From the NCBI GenBank assembly GCA_002297865.1, contig DBKX01000186.1:1-12827 (forward strand): DNA of 12,827 bases, written 5' to 3'. The translations under genes were made by a program, and so were the position numbers. Positions 1 to 7,524 of this stretch are shown in pieces (the first letter of the stretch is position 1; the number at the start of each line of letters is the position of its first letter). This stretch comes from Lachnoclostridium sp. UBA739. GTDB lineage: Bacteria; Bacillota_A; Clostridia; Lachnospirales; Lachnospiraceae. The notes under the pieces are model-generated. The model was not told the DNA's origin. It worked only from the letters and a program-made list of their open reading frames with translations, and did not search any database.

Positions 1-566
1 TTGTAAAGCTGTTTGATTGGTGCGTTACAAGCAAGGAAGTCTTGTGGACGAGGACCGAAAGTAATGATTTTTAAACTATGTAATCCAACGATTGTTCTTG
101 CGATTGGTTCAAAGTCATGAATCATGTCAGCACATTCTGCTGCTGTTCCAACTGGATACTCTGGGATATATGCATGTAAATTTCTAAGTTTTAAGTTATA
201 GCTTGCATTTAATACGCCACAGTATGCATCTCCACGACCATCAATTAAATTGTCTTTTGTTTCTTCTGCTGCTGCGATTACCATACAAGGTCCATCGAAT
301 TCTTTCACTAATAAAGTTTCTGGTGTTTCTGGCCCAAAGTTTCCAAGGTATACTACTAAAGCGTTGCAGCCTGCTTCTTTAACATCTGCTAATGCTTTTT
401 GCATATCCACTTCATTTTCAATACATACTGGACATTCATAAATTTCACCATATTTTTCTTTGTATGCTGCAACAACGGCTTTTCTACGATTTACAGATAA
501 GCTCATTGGAAAACAGTCTCTACTTACGGATACGATTGCAATTTTTTCTTTTGGCATGTTATTCAT
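1..566 (-). CDS. L-fucose/L-arabinose isomerase family protein (C-terminus beyond window)
   Basis: The reading frame is open from ATG at 566 to the left edge, giving 188 codons with no stop, so only the N-terminal part is visible. The start is set by a GAAGGGAAG ribosome binding site about 10 nt upstream; the second ATG at 557 would be too far from it. The protein begins MNNMPKEKIAIVSVSRDCFP and continues with a Rossmann-like pattern (ALVVYLGNFGPETPE, ARTIVGLHSLKIITFGPRPQD). This resembles the N-terminal domain of the fucose/arabinose isomerase superfamily, which interconverts aldoses and ketoses in the cytoplasm. It is the last visible gene of the operon, 50 nt after the DUF4867 gene. With xylB and an alpha-xylosidase upstream, its substrate could be D-xylose or another pentose, or L-fucose from fucosylated xyloglucan. 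That is inference: the active-site half is outside the window. Family confidence is good; substrate is unknown. Confidence 0.75.
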   Translation of the reverse strand, partial: MNNMPKEKIAIVSVSRDCFPMSLSVNRRKAVVAAYKEKYGEIYECPVCIENEVDMQKALADVKEAGCNALVVYLGNFGPETPETLLVKEFDGPCMVIAAAEETKDNLIDGRGDAYCGVLNASYNLKLRNLHAYIPEYPVGTAAECADMIHDFEPIARTIVGLHSLKIITFGPRPQDFLACNAPIKQLY

Positions 567-616
567 AATATAATTACTTCCCTTCTTTTATTTATTTGAA
601 CAGATTTATAAACACA

Positions 617-1255
617 CTACATTTCAATTGTTTCACATGAGAGATTTTTACCAATTAAACCAATATGACTTCCTTCTGGAAGACCACCTTCGGCGTGACC
701 AATTAACCATTTATTCTTTGCCGTTAAGAGTGCATCTTCTCCATCTTTTACATTCTTTTTATGTGACTCCTCTAGAGCTTCATTAGTTCCCTTAGGTAAC
801 ACTACACAAACACGAAATCCTTCTTTATCTGCATGGCAAGGTGCATAATGTAATGTAGTTGCATAAACTTCTACAGCAGTTCCTTTTGGAAGATAAAATG
901 CTTCTACTAAGCTTGTATCATAAGTAAAATCATCTGTAATGTCCTGCTGGCTGCCTACCATAAGAATCGCATCCGTAGCAGCAATATTAATCTCAGAACT
1001 TCTGTGATATTCCAAAGCATTTAAAAGAACATTATGTCCATTACAATATCCTATCTGGATTGGAAGTTCCCCATATACTTCAGTCCGCAACTGTTTGGCA
1101 ATCTCAAGACGTTCTAAAGAAGCGATGGATGGCTCGTAAATAACGTCACTTGGCAATGGCGTATCCATCATGGCTGATACTAACTCATCTGTATTCAGAC
1201 TAAGAACACGGCCATACTTTTTAAATTCTTTGGATGTAACCTGATAAACCTTCAT
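617..1255 (-). CDS. DUF4867 family protein
   Basis: This 212-residue soluble protein has no signal peptide or membrane segment. It starts at ATG 1255 behind AAGGAAGA. I recognise it as DUF4867-like, a family of about 200 residues without an assigned function known from clostridial genomes. The stretch around residues 125-160 (KGTAVEVYATTLHYAPCHAD, then FRVCVVLPKGTN) has the beta-strand and His/Glu pattern of a cupin-like barrel such as ureidoglycolate lyase. It could therefore bind a metal or a sugar acid, but this is only a resemblance. It lies between xylB (43 nt upstream) and the isomerase-family gene (50 nt downstream) in the same operon. That context suggests a role in sugar isomerisation, anomer handling or regulation of the isomerase. 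It ends in TAG, which shows that UAG is used as an ordinary stop here. Confidence 0.7.
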   Translation of the reverse strand: MKVYQVTSKEFKKYGRVLSLNTDELVSAMMDTPLPSDVIYEPSIASLERLEIAKQLRTEVYGELPIQIGYCNGHNVLLNALEYHRSSEINIAATDAILMVGSQQDITDDFTYDTSLVEAFYLPKGTAVEVYATTLHYAPCHADKEGFRVCVVLPKGTNEALEESHKKNVKDGEDALLTAKNKWLIGHAEGGLPEGSHIGLIGKNLSCETIEM

Positions 1256-1298
1256 ATCTGTCTTCCTTTCTGCATTGTAATCCTAAACTTTTCTATTT

Positions 1299-2780
1299 CT
1301 ATTGATTATTAGAACTAATCAATTTAAAAATCGACTTACATTGTGGATAAATCTGTTTAAACATCTGATATTGCTTTTCATATTTAGCAGCCAATTCTGG
1401 TTCTGGTTCGATGGTATCGATAATCTTCACGATTTTTCCTGCAGCCTCTTCTACATTCTTATATTCCCCACAAGCAACTGCTGCTAACATAGCGCCACCA
1501 AGTGCCGGTCCTTCTTCACTTTCAATAACATCTACTTTGATATTTAACACATTGGCAATAATTTTCTTCCATAATGGACTCTTAGCTCCACCACCACAGA
1601 TCTTTGTGCGTTCTATCTGAATTCCAAGTGATTTTGCAACTTCAAATGAATCACGAAGTGCAAATGCAACGCCTTCTAAAACTGCCTGTGTCATATCACT
1701 TCTCTTAGTATCCATTGACATTCCAATGAAAGTACCTCTTGCATCTGGATCGTTATGAGGAGAACGTTCTCCCATTAGGTATGGCAGGAAGAATACATGA
1801 TTTTCTCCTAATTTATCTATACCCTCTTGCTCTTTTGCAAATGCTTTTGTCTGTAAAATATCTTCCATCCACCATTTATTACAAGATGCTGCACTTAACA
1901 TACATCCCATTAAGTGATAGCTTCCGTCTGCATGTGCAAAAGAATGAAGCGCATTAAACTTGTCTACTCCAAAACTCTTAGAAGAGATAAATACGGTTCC
2001 ACTTGTTCCTAATGAAATATTGCAGTTTCCATCTCCAACCGTACCTGTTCCTACGGCTGCTGCAGCATTATCGCCTGCACCTGCTGCAACTTTTACACTC
2101 TTAGGGAATTCTAACTCATCTGCAATAGCTGGTAAAAGTTCACCAACTGATTCATAGCTTTCAAAAATCTTTGCTAACTGATCCATGGAAATGCCACAGA
2201 TATCACACATTTCTTTTGACCAGCAACGATTCTTAACATCGAACAAAAGCATTCCAGAGGCATCGGATACATCGGTACAGTGAACTCCTGTTAATTTATA
2301 TGCAAGGTAATCTTTTGGCAGCATAATCTTCTCAATACGGGCAAATTTATCTGGCTCATTTTCTTTCATCCAAAGAAGCTTTGGTGCCGTAAATCCTGTA
2401 AATGCAATATTAGCTGTATATGTACTTAACTTATCTTTTCCAATTACATTATTTAAATAATCACATTCTTTGTAAGTACGTCCATCGTTCCATAAAATAG
2501 CGGGACGAATTACATTATCTTCTTTATCCAGTACAACTAAACCATGCATCTGGCCACCAAAACTGATTCCACCAATTTGGGATTTATCAATTCCGGAAGT
2601 CAACTCTTTTAATCCTTCCATACTTTGTGTAAACCAGTCTTCTGGATTTTGCTCTGACCATCCTGGCTCTGGGAAGAAAAGTGGATATTCTTTTGATACA
2701 ACTGCTTCAATGTTGCCCATTTCATCCATTAATAATAGTTTGACTGCACTTGTTCCCAAGTCAATTCCTATATAATACAT
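1299..2780 (-). CDS. xylB: Xylulokinase (FGGY family)
   Basis: XylB phosphorylates D-xylulose with ATP to D-xylulose 5-phosphate, feeding the pentose phosphate or phosphoketolase pathway in the cytoplasm. The 493-residue length is normal for the family. Visible signatures are the N-terminal FGGY phosphate-binding motif IGIDLGTSAVK (residues 4-14), the xylulokinase-specific GGQMHG (75-80), WNDGR (97-101), GAGDNAAAAVGTG with catalytic Asp237, and the C-terminal GGGAKSPLWKKIIANVL and GPALGGAMLA segments. The QMHG and GDN context closely resembles E. coli XylB rather than glycerol, ribulose or rhamnulose kinases. The start ATG has an AAAGGGG site upstream. It lies 17 nt after the GH3 reading frame and 43 nt before the DUF4867 gene, so it is co-transcribed with both. 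It ends in TAG. Placement after a GH31 alpha-xylosidase supports xylose as the incoming sugar. Confidence 0.93.
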   Translation of the reverse strand: MYYIGIDLGTSAVKLLLMDEMGNIEAVVSKEYPLFFPEPGWSEQNPEDWFTQSMEGLKELTSGIDKSQIGGISFGGQMHGLVVLDKEDNVIRPAILWNDGRTYKECDYLNNVIGKDKLSTYTANIAFTGFTAPKLLWMKENEPDKFARIEKIMLPKDYLAYKLTGVHCTDVSDASGMLLFDVKNRCWSKEMCDICGISMDQLAKIFESYESVGELLPAIADELEFPKSVKVAAGAGDNAAAAVGTGTVGDGNCNISLGTSGTVFISSKSFGVDKFNALHSFAHADGSYHLMGCMLSAASCNKWWMEDILQTKAFAKEQEGIDKLGENHVFFLPYLMGERSPHNDPDARGTFIGMSMDTKRSDMTQAVLEGVAFALRDSFEVAKSLGIQIERTKICGGGAKSPLWKKIIANVLNIKVDVIESEEGPALGGAMLAAVACGEYKNVEEAAGKIVKIIDTIEPEPELAAKYEKQYQMFKQIYPQCKSIFKLISSNNQ

Positions 2781-2797
2781 TCTGTTTCCCCTTTCGA

Positions 2798-4159
2798 CTA
2801 AAGTGAACCTAAGGTGATTGTCTTTTGCTCCCGAATGTCACGAGAAGATGCACCCACCTCGACGATAAATGTCCCTTCTTCTATTATAGATTTCTTTTCT
2901 TTTTGTGCATAGTATGAAAATGCATCTTTTCCCAATTTTATCCTGATCTTTTTCTGTTCCTTTGGTCTTAGACTTATTTTTTTGAACGCCTTCAGTTCAT
3001 GTACTGGTCTCCATTCACTGGACTCCACATCACTTACATAAACCTGTGCAATTTCCTTTCCTGCTCTATCTCCTGTATTGGTAACAGTAAAGGAAACCTC
3101 TACACATACATCCTCTTTTGATTGTGATGCATAAACCTCTAAGTCTGAATATGCGAACTGTGTATAAGATAGACCATGTCCAAAACAGAATGCCACATCC
3201 TGCTTTTCGCTATCGTATTGGCGATAACCGACTTTCAATTCTTCTTTAAATGTAACTTTTCCTGGCTTACCCATTTCCCCTAACTTGACTGCCAGACAAT
3301 CGTCTGCATGATAAGGAAATGTCTCTGGCAGTTTTCCTGATGGATTGACCTCACCAAACAATACTTCTGCTAGGGCAGTTCCGCCTTCCATTCCTGCGTA
3401 GTATTGGAAAACAATTGCCTTTGCCATATCCTTCCAAGGCATTTCCACTGGTGAACCTGCACACATTACAATAACTGTGTTTGGATTTACTTTTAACACT
3501 TCTTCTATGACACGATCCTGTCCATATGGCAACACCATATTTTCGCGATCAGCGCCTTCTAAGTCATAAGCATGATTCAGTCCACCAATAAAAATGACTT
3601 CATCCACATTTTTAGCCAGTTCAACTGCCTCCTTTAACAGTCGTTCGCTTTCTTCTTCATTTGTTCCAACGCGGATTTTGGAAATATCAATTTCCTGAGT
3701 ACTGCTTGCCTGCCAGCTTTCTTCATCGTCGTAGATGGATTCTAAATTATCTGCAACAACATATCCTTTTGCATACTCAACCGTAACATTTCCACCTAAT
3801 ATTTTCTTTAGTCCTAACAAAGGAGAAACCTCATATAGAGCTTTTAACTCTGAACTTCCACCTTTATTAGAGTGGATACGAACTCCATTTTCTCCAATCA
3901 CCGCGATTCTTCGTAAACCTTCTTTTCGAAGTGGAAGACGATTTTGTTCATTCTTTAATAGTACAATGGATTCTCTCGCAATCTCAAGTGCTGCTTGATG
4001 ATGTTCTCTATTGCTAAATACACCAGATTTACGTTTTTCACGATCCTCACCTAACATATTGAGTCTTTTCATCAAACGTAATATATTACTTACTTTTTTA
4101 TCAACCAGCTCTTCTGAAAGTTCTCCATTTTCTATTTTATCTTTTAATGGCTGTGCCAT
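2798..4159 (-). CDS. GH3 beta-glycosidase, C-terminal part (split by in-frame amber)
   Basis: This 453-residue frame continues the GH3 protein directly after the TAG at 4162-4160, in the same reading frame. It opens with the end of the TIM-barrel domain (MAQPLKDKIENGELSEE, then KVSNILRLMKRL). Next comes the (alpha/beta)6 sandwich domain with IVLLKN and IAVIGENG. The likely acid/base is Glu201 in the motif EGADREN. A C-terminal fibronectin-III-like domain follows from about residue 340 to 450 (VSFTVTNTG, AQVYVSDV, LKAFKKISL). The annotated ATG at 4159 directly follows the stop and has no Shine-Dalgarno sequence, so independent initiation is doubtful. It would need termination-reinitiation at TAGATG, or readthrough. 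No PA14 insert is visible. The catalytic nucleophile lies in the other half, so this piece alone should not be an active retaining glycosidase. Family assignment is firm; functional state is uncertain. Confidence 0.85.
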   Translation of the reverse strand: MAQPLKDKIENGELSEELVDKKVSNILRLMKRLNMLGEDREKRKSGVFSNREHHQAALEIARESIVLLKNEQNRLPLRKEGLRRIAVIGENGVRIHSNKGGSSELKALYEVSPLLGLKKILGGNVTVEYAKGYVVADNLESIYDDEESWQASSTQEIDISKIRVGTNEEESERLLKEAVELAKNVDEVIFIGGLNHAYDLEGADRENMVLPYGQDRVIEEVLKVNPNTVIVMCAGSPVEMPWKDMAKAIVFQYYAGMEGGTALAEVLFGEVNPSGKLPETFPYHADDCLAVKLGEMGKPGKVTFKEELKVGYRQYDSEKQDVAFCFGHGLSYTQFAYSDLEVYASQSKEDVCVEVSFTVTNTGDRAGKEIAQVYVSDVESSEWRPVHELKAFKKISLRPKEQKKIRIKLGKDAFSYYAQKEKKSIIEEGTFIVEVGASSRDIREQKTITLGSL

Positions 4160-4162
4160 CTA
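4157..4162 (-). other. In-frame amber/start junction (TAGATG) inside the GH3 gene
   Basis: On the minus strand the bases read CAT CAT TAG ATG GCA, and both flanking frames are the same frame. Only one codon interrupts an otherwise continuous GH3 protein. One base change would restore a sense codon (for example TAT/TAC Tyr, CAG Gln, AAG Lys, TGG Trp). No purine-rich ribosome binding site precedes the ATG. UAG also ends the DUF4867, xylB, downstream GH3 and lipoprotein genes, so it is not globally recoded here. Confidence 0.9.
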
Positions 4163-4948
4163 ATGATGGTCAAAATCATAATGGATATCCATCTCAATAT
4201 CTAATGCGGATTCTGCTGCTTCTACGGTATCATGAACACCACCCCAGTCTGAGATAATGGTACCATCATACTGCCACTGTTCACGTACAATCTCATTTAA
4301 CAGCTTCTTGCTAGTACAGCAGTGTTCTCCATTTAATTTATTATAAGCCCCCATTAAACAATATGAATTTCCTTTGTGGACTGCCAAAGCAAAGGCTTTC
4401 AGATACAATTCATTCAATGTTCTTTCGTCTACAATTGTATCTACTGCCATACGGTCAGTCTCCTGAGAATTGGCTGCTAAGTGCTTTACACAAGCCGCAA
4501 CATCATTTTCTTGAACTCCCTCAATAAATGGCACACACATCTCTTCCACTAACTTTGGATCTTCACTCATATATTCAAAGTTTCTACCACATAGAGGTGT
4601 TCTTTTTATATTGATGCTTGGTGCCAGCAAGACATCTTTGCCTCTTCCTCTTGCCTCTTCTCCAATTATCTGACCATTTCGTTTTGCTAATTCCGTATTG
4701 AAAGTTGCAGCCAGGGCACTTCCACTTGGAAAATAGGAGGTATAATCCGAAGTCATCCCACTGGGAATCCACTGTTTATCTTCAAAATCTGCTCGGACAC
4801 CGATGGGCCCATCTGTCATTACCAAGGAAGGAATTCCAAGCCTATCCACACTGCCAGTCCGAAATAATCCAACTCCATGAATCATTGTAATTTTTTCATC
4901 TAAAGTCATCTGTTTTACAATTTCTTTAATCCATGTCTCTGTCTCCAT
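4160..4948 (-). CDS. GH3 beta-glycosidase, N-terminal part (split by in-frame amber)
   Basis: This 262-residue frame holds most of the GH3 TIM-barrel domain. Signatures are MTLDEKI (14-20), TDGPIGVR (45-52), GRNFEYMSEDP (121-131), the substrate-binding KH pair (155-156) in CVKHLAANSQETDR, and the nucleophile Asp234 in ISDWGGVHD. It starts at ATG 4948 behind AAGGAGG, 34 nt after the GH31 gene, and has no signal peptide. It stops after IHYDFDHH with TAG at 4162-4160, where intact GH3 enzymes carry on towards the barrel end. With the downstream frame it would give 716 residues (262 + 1 + 453), an ordinary length for two-domain GH3 enzymes with a C-terminal Fn3-like domain. Such enzymes remove non-reducing-end beta-glucose or beta-xylose. 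Next to an alpha-xylosidase, a beta-glucosidase role on xyloglucan oligosaccharides is the best guess. Confidence 0.88.
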   Translation of the reverse strand: METETWIKEIVKQMTLDEKITMIHGVGLFRTGSVDRLGIPSLVMTDGPIGVRADFEDKQWIPSGMTSDYTSYFPSGSALAATFNTELAKRNGQIIGEEARGRGKDVLLAPSINIKRTPLCGRNFEYMSEDPKLVEEMCVPFIEGVQENDVAACVKHLAANSQETDRMAVDTIVDERTLNELYLKAFALAVHKGNSYCLMGAYNKLNGEHCCTSKKLLNEIVREQWQYDGTIISDWGGVHDTVEAAESALDIEMDIHYDFDHH

Positions 4949-4982
4949 GGTCTGCCTCCTTCAATCCGATATTTTTACTTTT

Positions 4983-7328
4983 TTATGCCAGTTTCACAAC
5001 TACTTCTTCATTGTTTTCTGGTACAATCACGAAACTTCCATTCTCGATTGTAGAAGTTCCGCCTTGTACAACGGTTACATCAGCCACATTTACCAATGTG
5101 ATTTTGCATGGTTTTGTACCTGTTACTTTTAATTTGTAAGTATTATCCTCTTTCTGAATGAATAACTCACTTTCTATCTGATTGTTTGTATTATAAACAG
5201 CACATGTTTTTTCTGATATACTGCTTAAATGAAATACTTGATAATTTACATCTTTGGCATAATCATACACTGGACCATTGTCACTTGCTCCAAGTGCAAT
5301 GATACTTCCTTCTCTTGCATACAATGGAATACTTAAATATCCATGCTTTTCGCTGTACCATTTTCCACCTTCTCGCTCTTCACCAGTTAAGAAATTGGTC
5401 CATTTTCCTTCTGGAAGATAATATTCTGCGATACTTTCTTCATTAAAAATTGGTGCCACAAGCAAGGAATCTCCAAACATATATTGTTTATCTAAGTGCG
5501 CACAGTTTTTATCCTGCGTAAACTCTAATACCATACTGCGCATCATTGGAACACCTGTTTTGGAAGTTTCAATGGCATTACGATATAGATATGGCATCAG
5601 TCTTGCTTTTAGTTTTGTAAAATATCTTACTACATCAACTGCTTCTTCATCATACGCCCAAGGTACGCGGTAAGAAGTACTTCCAAGCAATCTGGAATGT
5701 GATGATAATAAACCGAATGCACACCAGCGTTTGTATACATCTGGAGTAGATGTATTTTCAAAACCTCCGATGTCATGACTCCAATAACCAAATCCTGACA
5801 TTGTTAAGGATAGGCCTCCACGAAGACTTTCTTCCATTGATTCATAATCAGACCAGCAGTCACCGCCCCAGTGAACAGGGAACTTCTGACCACCAACCGT
5901 TGCAGAACGTGCGAATAAAACAGCTTCCTCTTTGCCTTTCTTTCTGGCTATTAAATCGTATACTGTTTTGTTATACAGGTAAGTATAATAGTTATGCATT
6001 TTTACTGGGTCTGAGCCGTCATAATAAACACAGTCTGTTGGAATTCTTTCTCCAAAGTCTGTTTTAAAGCAGTCAACTCCCATATCCAGTAACTTTTCTA
6101 ACTTTCCTGCATACCATTCACATGCTGCCGGATTGGTAAAGTCTACAATTGCTAATCCTGGCTGCCACATATCCCACTGCCATACATCACCGTTTGCTCT
6201 CTTTAAGAAATAACCATTTTCCATACCTTCTTGGAACATGGAAGATTCCTGACCTACATAAGAGTTAATCCAAACGCAGATTTTTAAACCTTTTGCTTTT
6301 AATCTCTTAAGCATTCCTTCTGGGTCTGGGAATACTCTGTCATCCCATGTAAAATCACACCAATTAAATTCTTTCATCCAAAAACAGTCAAAATGAAATA
6401 CCTGAAGAGGAATATCTCTCTCTAACATTCCATCTACAAATTTGTTCACTGTTTCTTCGTCATAATTGGTTGTAAAAGAAGTGGATAACCATAAACCAAA
6501 TGTCCAAGGTGCTGGTAAAGATGGTTTTCCTGTTAAGTCTGTGTAACGGCTTAATACTTCTTTCATAGTAGGACCATTGATTAAGAAAAAGTCCAAACTT
6601 TCTCCTGGCACACTAAATCCTGCTTTCGTTACCATTTCACTTGCAATCTCAAAAGAAACCTTCTCAGGATGATTTACAAACACTCCATATCCTTTATTGG
6701 ATACGTAAAACGGAATGTTTTTATAGGACTGTTCTGTTGATGTACCTCCGTCTGAATTCCAGATATCAATGCTTTGTCCATTTTTCACGAATGGAGTAAA
6801 TCGTTCACCCATTCCATAAATTAATTCTCCTACTGACAACGACAGCTGTTCACGCATATAAGCATGTCCTTCACTTCCATGTTCATAAGCATCGCCCTTC
6901 CAGTCGGTTCTCATGTAAGCTAAATCACGATATCCACTGGAAGTAATCTTTTCGTCTCCACGATAATAGGTCATAGAGCAGTCATCTTTTTTAATAACCA
7001 ATCGAAGATTTCCACTATGTATGATTAATGCTTCTTCTGTCTCTTCTGCTTGAATTGTTTTTTCTTCTTTTAAATTTAGTTCAAATGCAGGAGCTTTTTT
7101 CTGTACTCCCATATAATGAAACGTCTGAATACGAAGCACTTCTTCCATTGGTGCAGTAACCTTAATGGTTAGATTTGCTCCACCCAATGTGCAGCCTCGA
7201 TTAATTATTTTATGTGTCGGTGCACATATTGTTACTTCCTTTTCTGTTACTTTTGTAAAGTAAGCTTCAGCAGGTGTTAAACACTCTGTTCCTTCTTTTT
7301 GCAGCCAGCAGCCATTACTAAATTTCAT
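4983..7328 (-). CDS. yicI: GH31 alpha-xylosidase, YicI type
   Basis: This 781-residue cytoplasmic enzyme removes alpha-1,6-linked D-xylose from the non-reducing end of xyloglucan oligosaccharides such as isoprimeverose. Length and sequence follow E. coli YicI (772 residues) very closely. Matching stretches include WNSDGGTSTEQSYKNIPFYV (190-209), LWLSTSFTTNYDEETVN (279-295) and FHFDCFWMKEF (311-321). The nucleophile is Asp424 in FKTDFGERIPTD, and the acid/base is Asp490 in FPVHWGGDC. The 66-residue spacing between them equals that of YicI D416/D482. SHDIGGFENT (517-526) and SSHSRLLGSTSYRVPWAYD follow. There is no signal peptide. ATG at 7328 has GGAGGA 8 nt upstream. It is the first gene of the minus-strand operon and the GH3 gene starts 34 nt downstream. 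The yicI/xylS symbol rests on sequence similarity; substrate preference within alpha-xylosides is inferred. Confidence 0.95.
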   Translation of the reverse strand: MKFSNGCWLQKEGTECLTPAEAYFTKVTEKEVTICAPTHKIINRGCTLGGANLTIKVTAPMEEVLRIQTFHYMGVQKKAPAFELNLKEEKTIQAEETEEALIIHSGNLRLVIKKDDCSMTYYRGDEKITSSGYRDLAYMRTDWKGDAYEHGSEGHAYMREQLSLSVGELIYGMGERFTPFVKNGQSIDIWNSDGGTSTEQSYKNIPFYVSNKGYGVFVNHPEKVSFEIASEMVTKAGFSVPGESLDFFLINGPTMKEVLSRYTDLTGKPSLPAPWTFGLWLSTSFTTNYDEETVNKFVDGMLERDIPLQVFHFDCFWMKEFNWCDFTWDDRVFPDPEGMLKRLKAKGLKICVWINSYVGQESSMFQEGMENGYFLKRANGDVWQWDMWQPGLAIVDFTNPAACEWYAGKLEKLLDMGVDCFKTDFGERIPTDCVYYDGSDPVKMHNYYTYLYNKTVYDLIARKKGKEEAVLFARSATVGGQKFPVHWGGDCWSDYESMEESLRGGLSLTMSGFGYWSHDIGGFENTSTPDVYKRWCAFGLLSSHSRLLGSTSYRVPWAYDEEAVDVVRYFTKLKARLMPYLYRNAIETSKTGVPMMRSMVLEFTQDKNCAHLDKQYMFGDSLLVAPIFNEESIAEYYLPEGKWTNFLTGEEREGGKWYSEKHGYLSIPLYAREGSIIALGASDNGPVYDYAKDVNYQVFHLSSISEKTCAVYNTNNQIESELFIQKEDNTYKLKVTGTKPCKITLVNVADVTVVQGGTSTIENGSFVIVPENNEEVVVKLA

Positions 7329-7524
7329 ACTCTAAATCCTCCATTATCTTATGATTTAATACGATTCTTTATGTACAGAATCACTCTGCCATTTTCAATC
7401 GACAGACCTGTACTGAATATCTAAATTATAAGGTAATTCGTAAAAAGATAATACCATTAATTTTCTCACAAAAACACTCTAATTATCCTAGTAAATATGG
7501 GGGTAAATTATATATCTTTTTGTA
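7329..7524 (-). promoter_or_regulatory. Upstream regulatory region of the GH31-xylB operon
   Basis: This is the 196-nt gap before the operon. A perfect -10 hexamer TATAAT lies at 7430-7425 on the minus strand. The -35 position at 17-nt spacing (7453-7448, TATTAT) is very poor, which fits an activator-dependent promoter. The predicted transcript would start near 7418 with a leader of about 90 nt. Within that leader are a dyad ACAG-N2-CTGT (7402-7411) and a small inverted repeat GATTCT-N8-AGAATC (7363-7368 and 7377-7382). Either could be an operator or a weak hairpin. I see no recognisable riboswitch, clear catabolite-responsive element or terminator for the upstream gene. Promoter placement is a prediction from hexamers only. 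Confidence 0.4.

Noticed and set aside
250..441. Small plus-strand frames opposite the operon genes (for example 250-441, 1302-1487, 5750-6067)
   Set aside because: They lie antisense to well-supported genes, have no ribosome binding sites, and look like low-complexity Ser/Thr/Phe/Leu-rich shadow translations.
2798..4159. Downstream GH3 half as a separate, independently translated gene
   Set aside because: Its ATG follows the stop directly with no Shine-Dalgarno, and the protein starts inside the GH3 barrel end. It is the continuation of the upstream frame.
4157..4162. UAG in the GH3 gene as a genetically recoded sense codon (pyrrolysine or reassigned amber)
   Set aside because: UAG is the natural stop of four other genes in the window (DUF4867, xylB, GH3 downstream half, lipoprotein). 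The expected residue at this spot has no known need for pyrrolysine. No pyl gene or hairpin-like insertion element was noticed.
7329..7524. Catabolite-responsive element or riboswitch before the GH31 gene
   Set aside because: I looked for a TGNAANCGNTNNCA-like site and for conserved riboswitch architecture. Only weak partial matches and short dyads were present.
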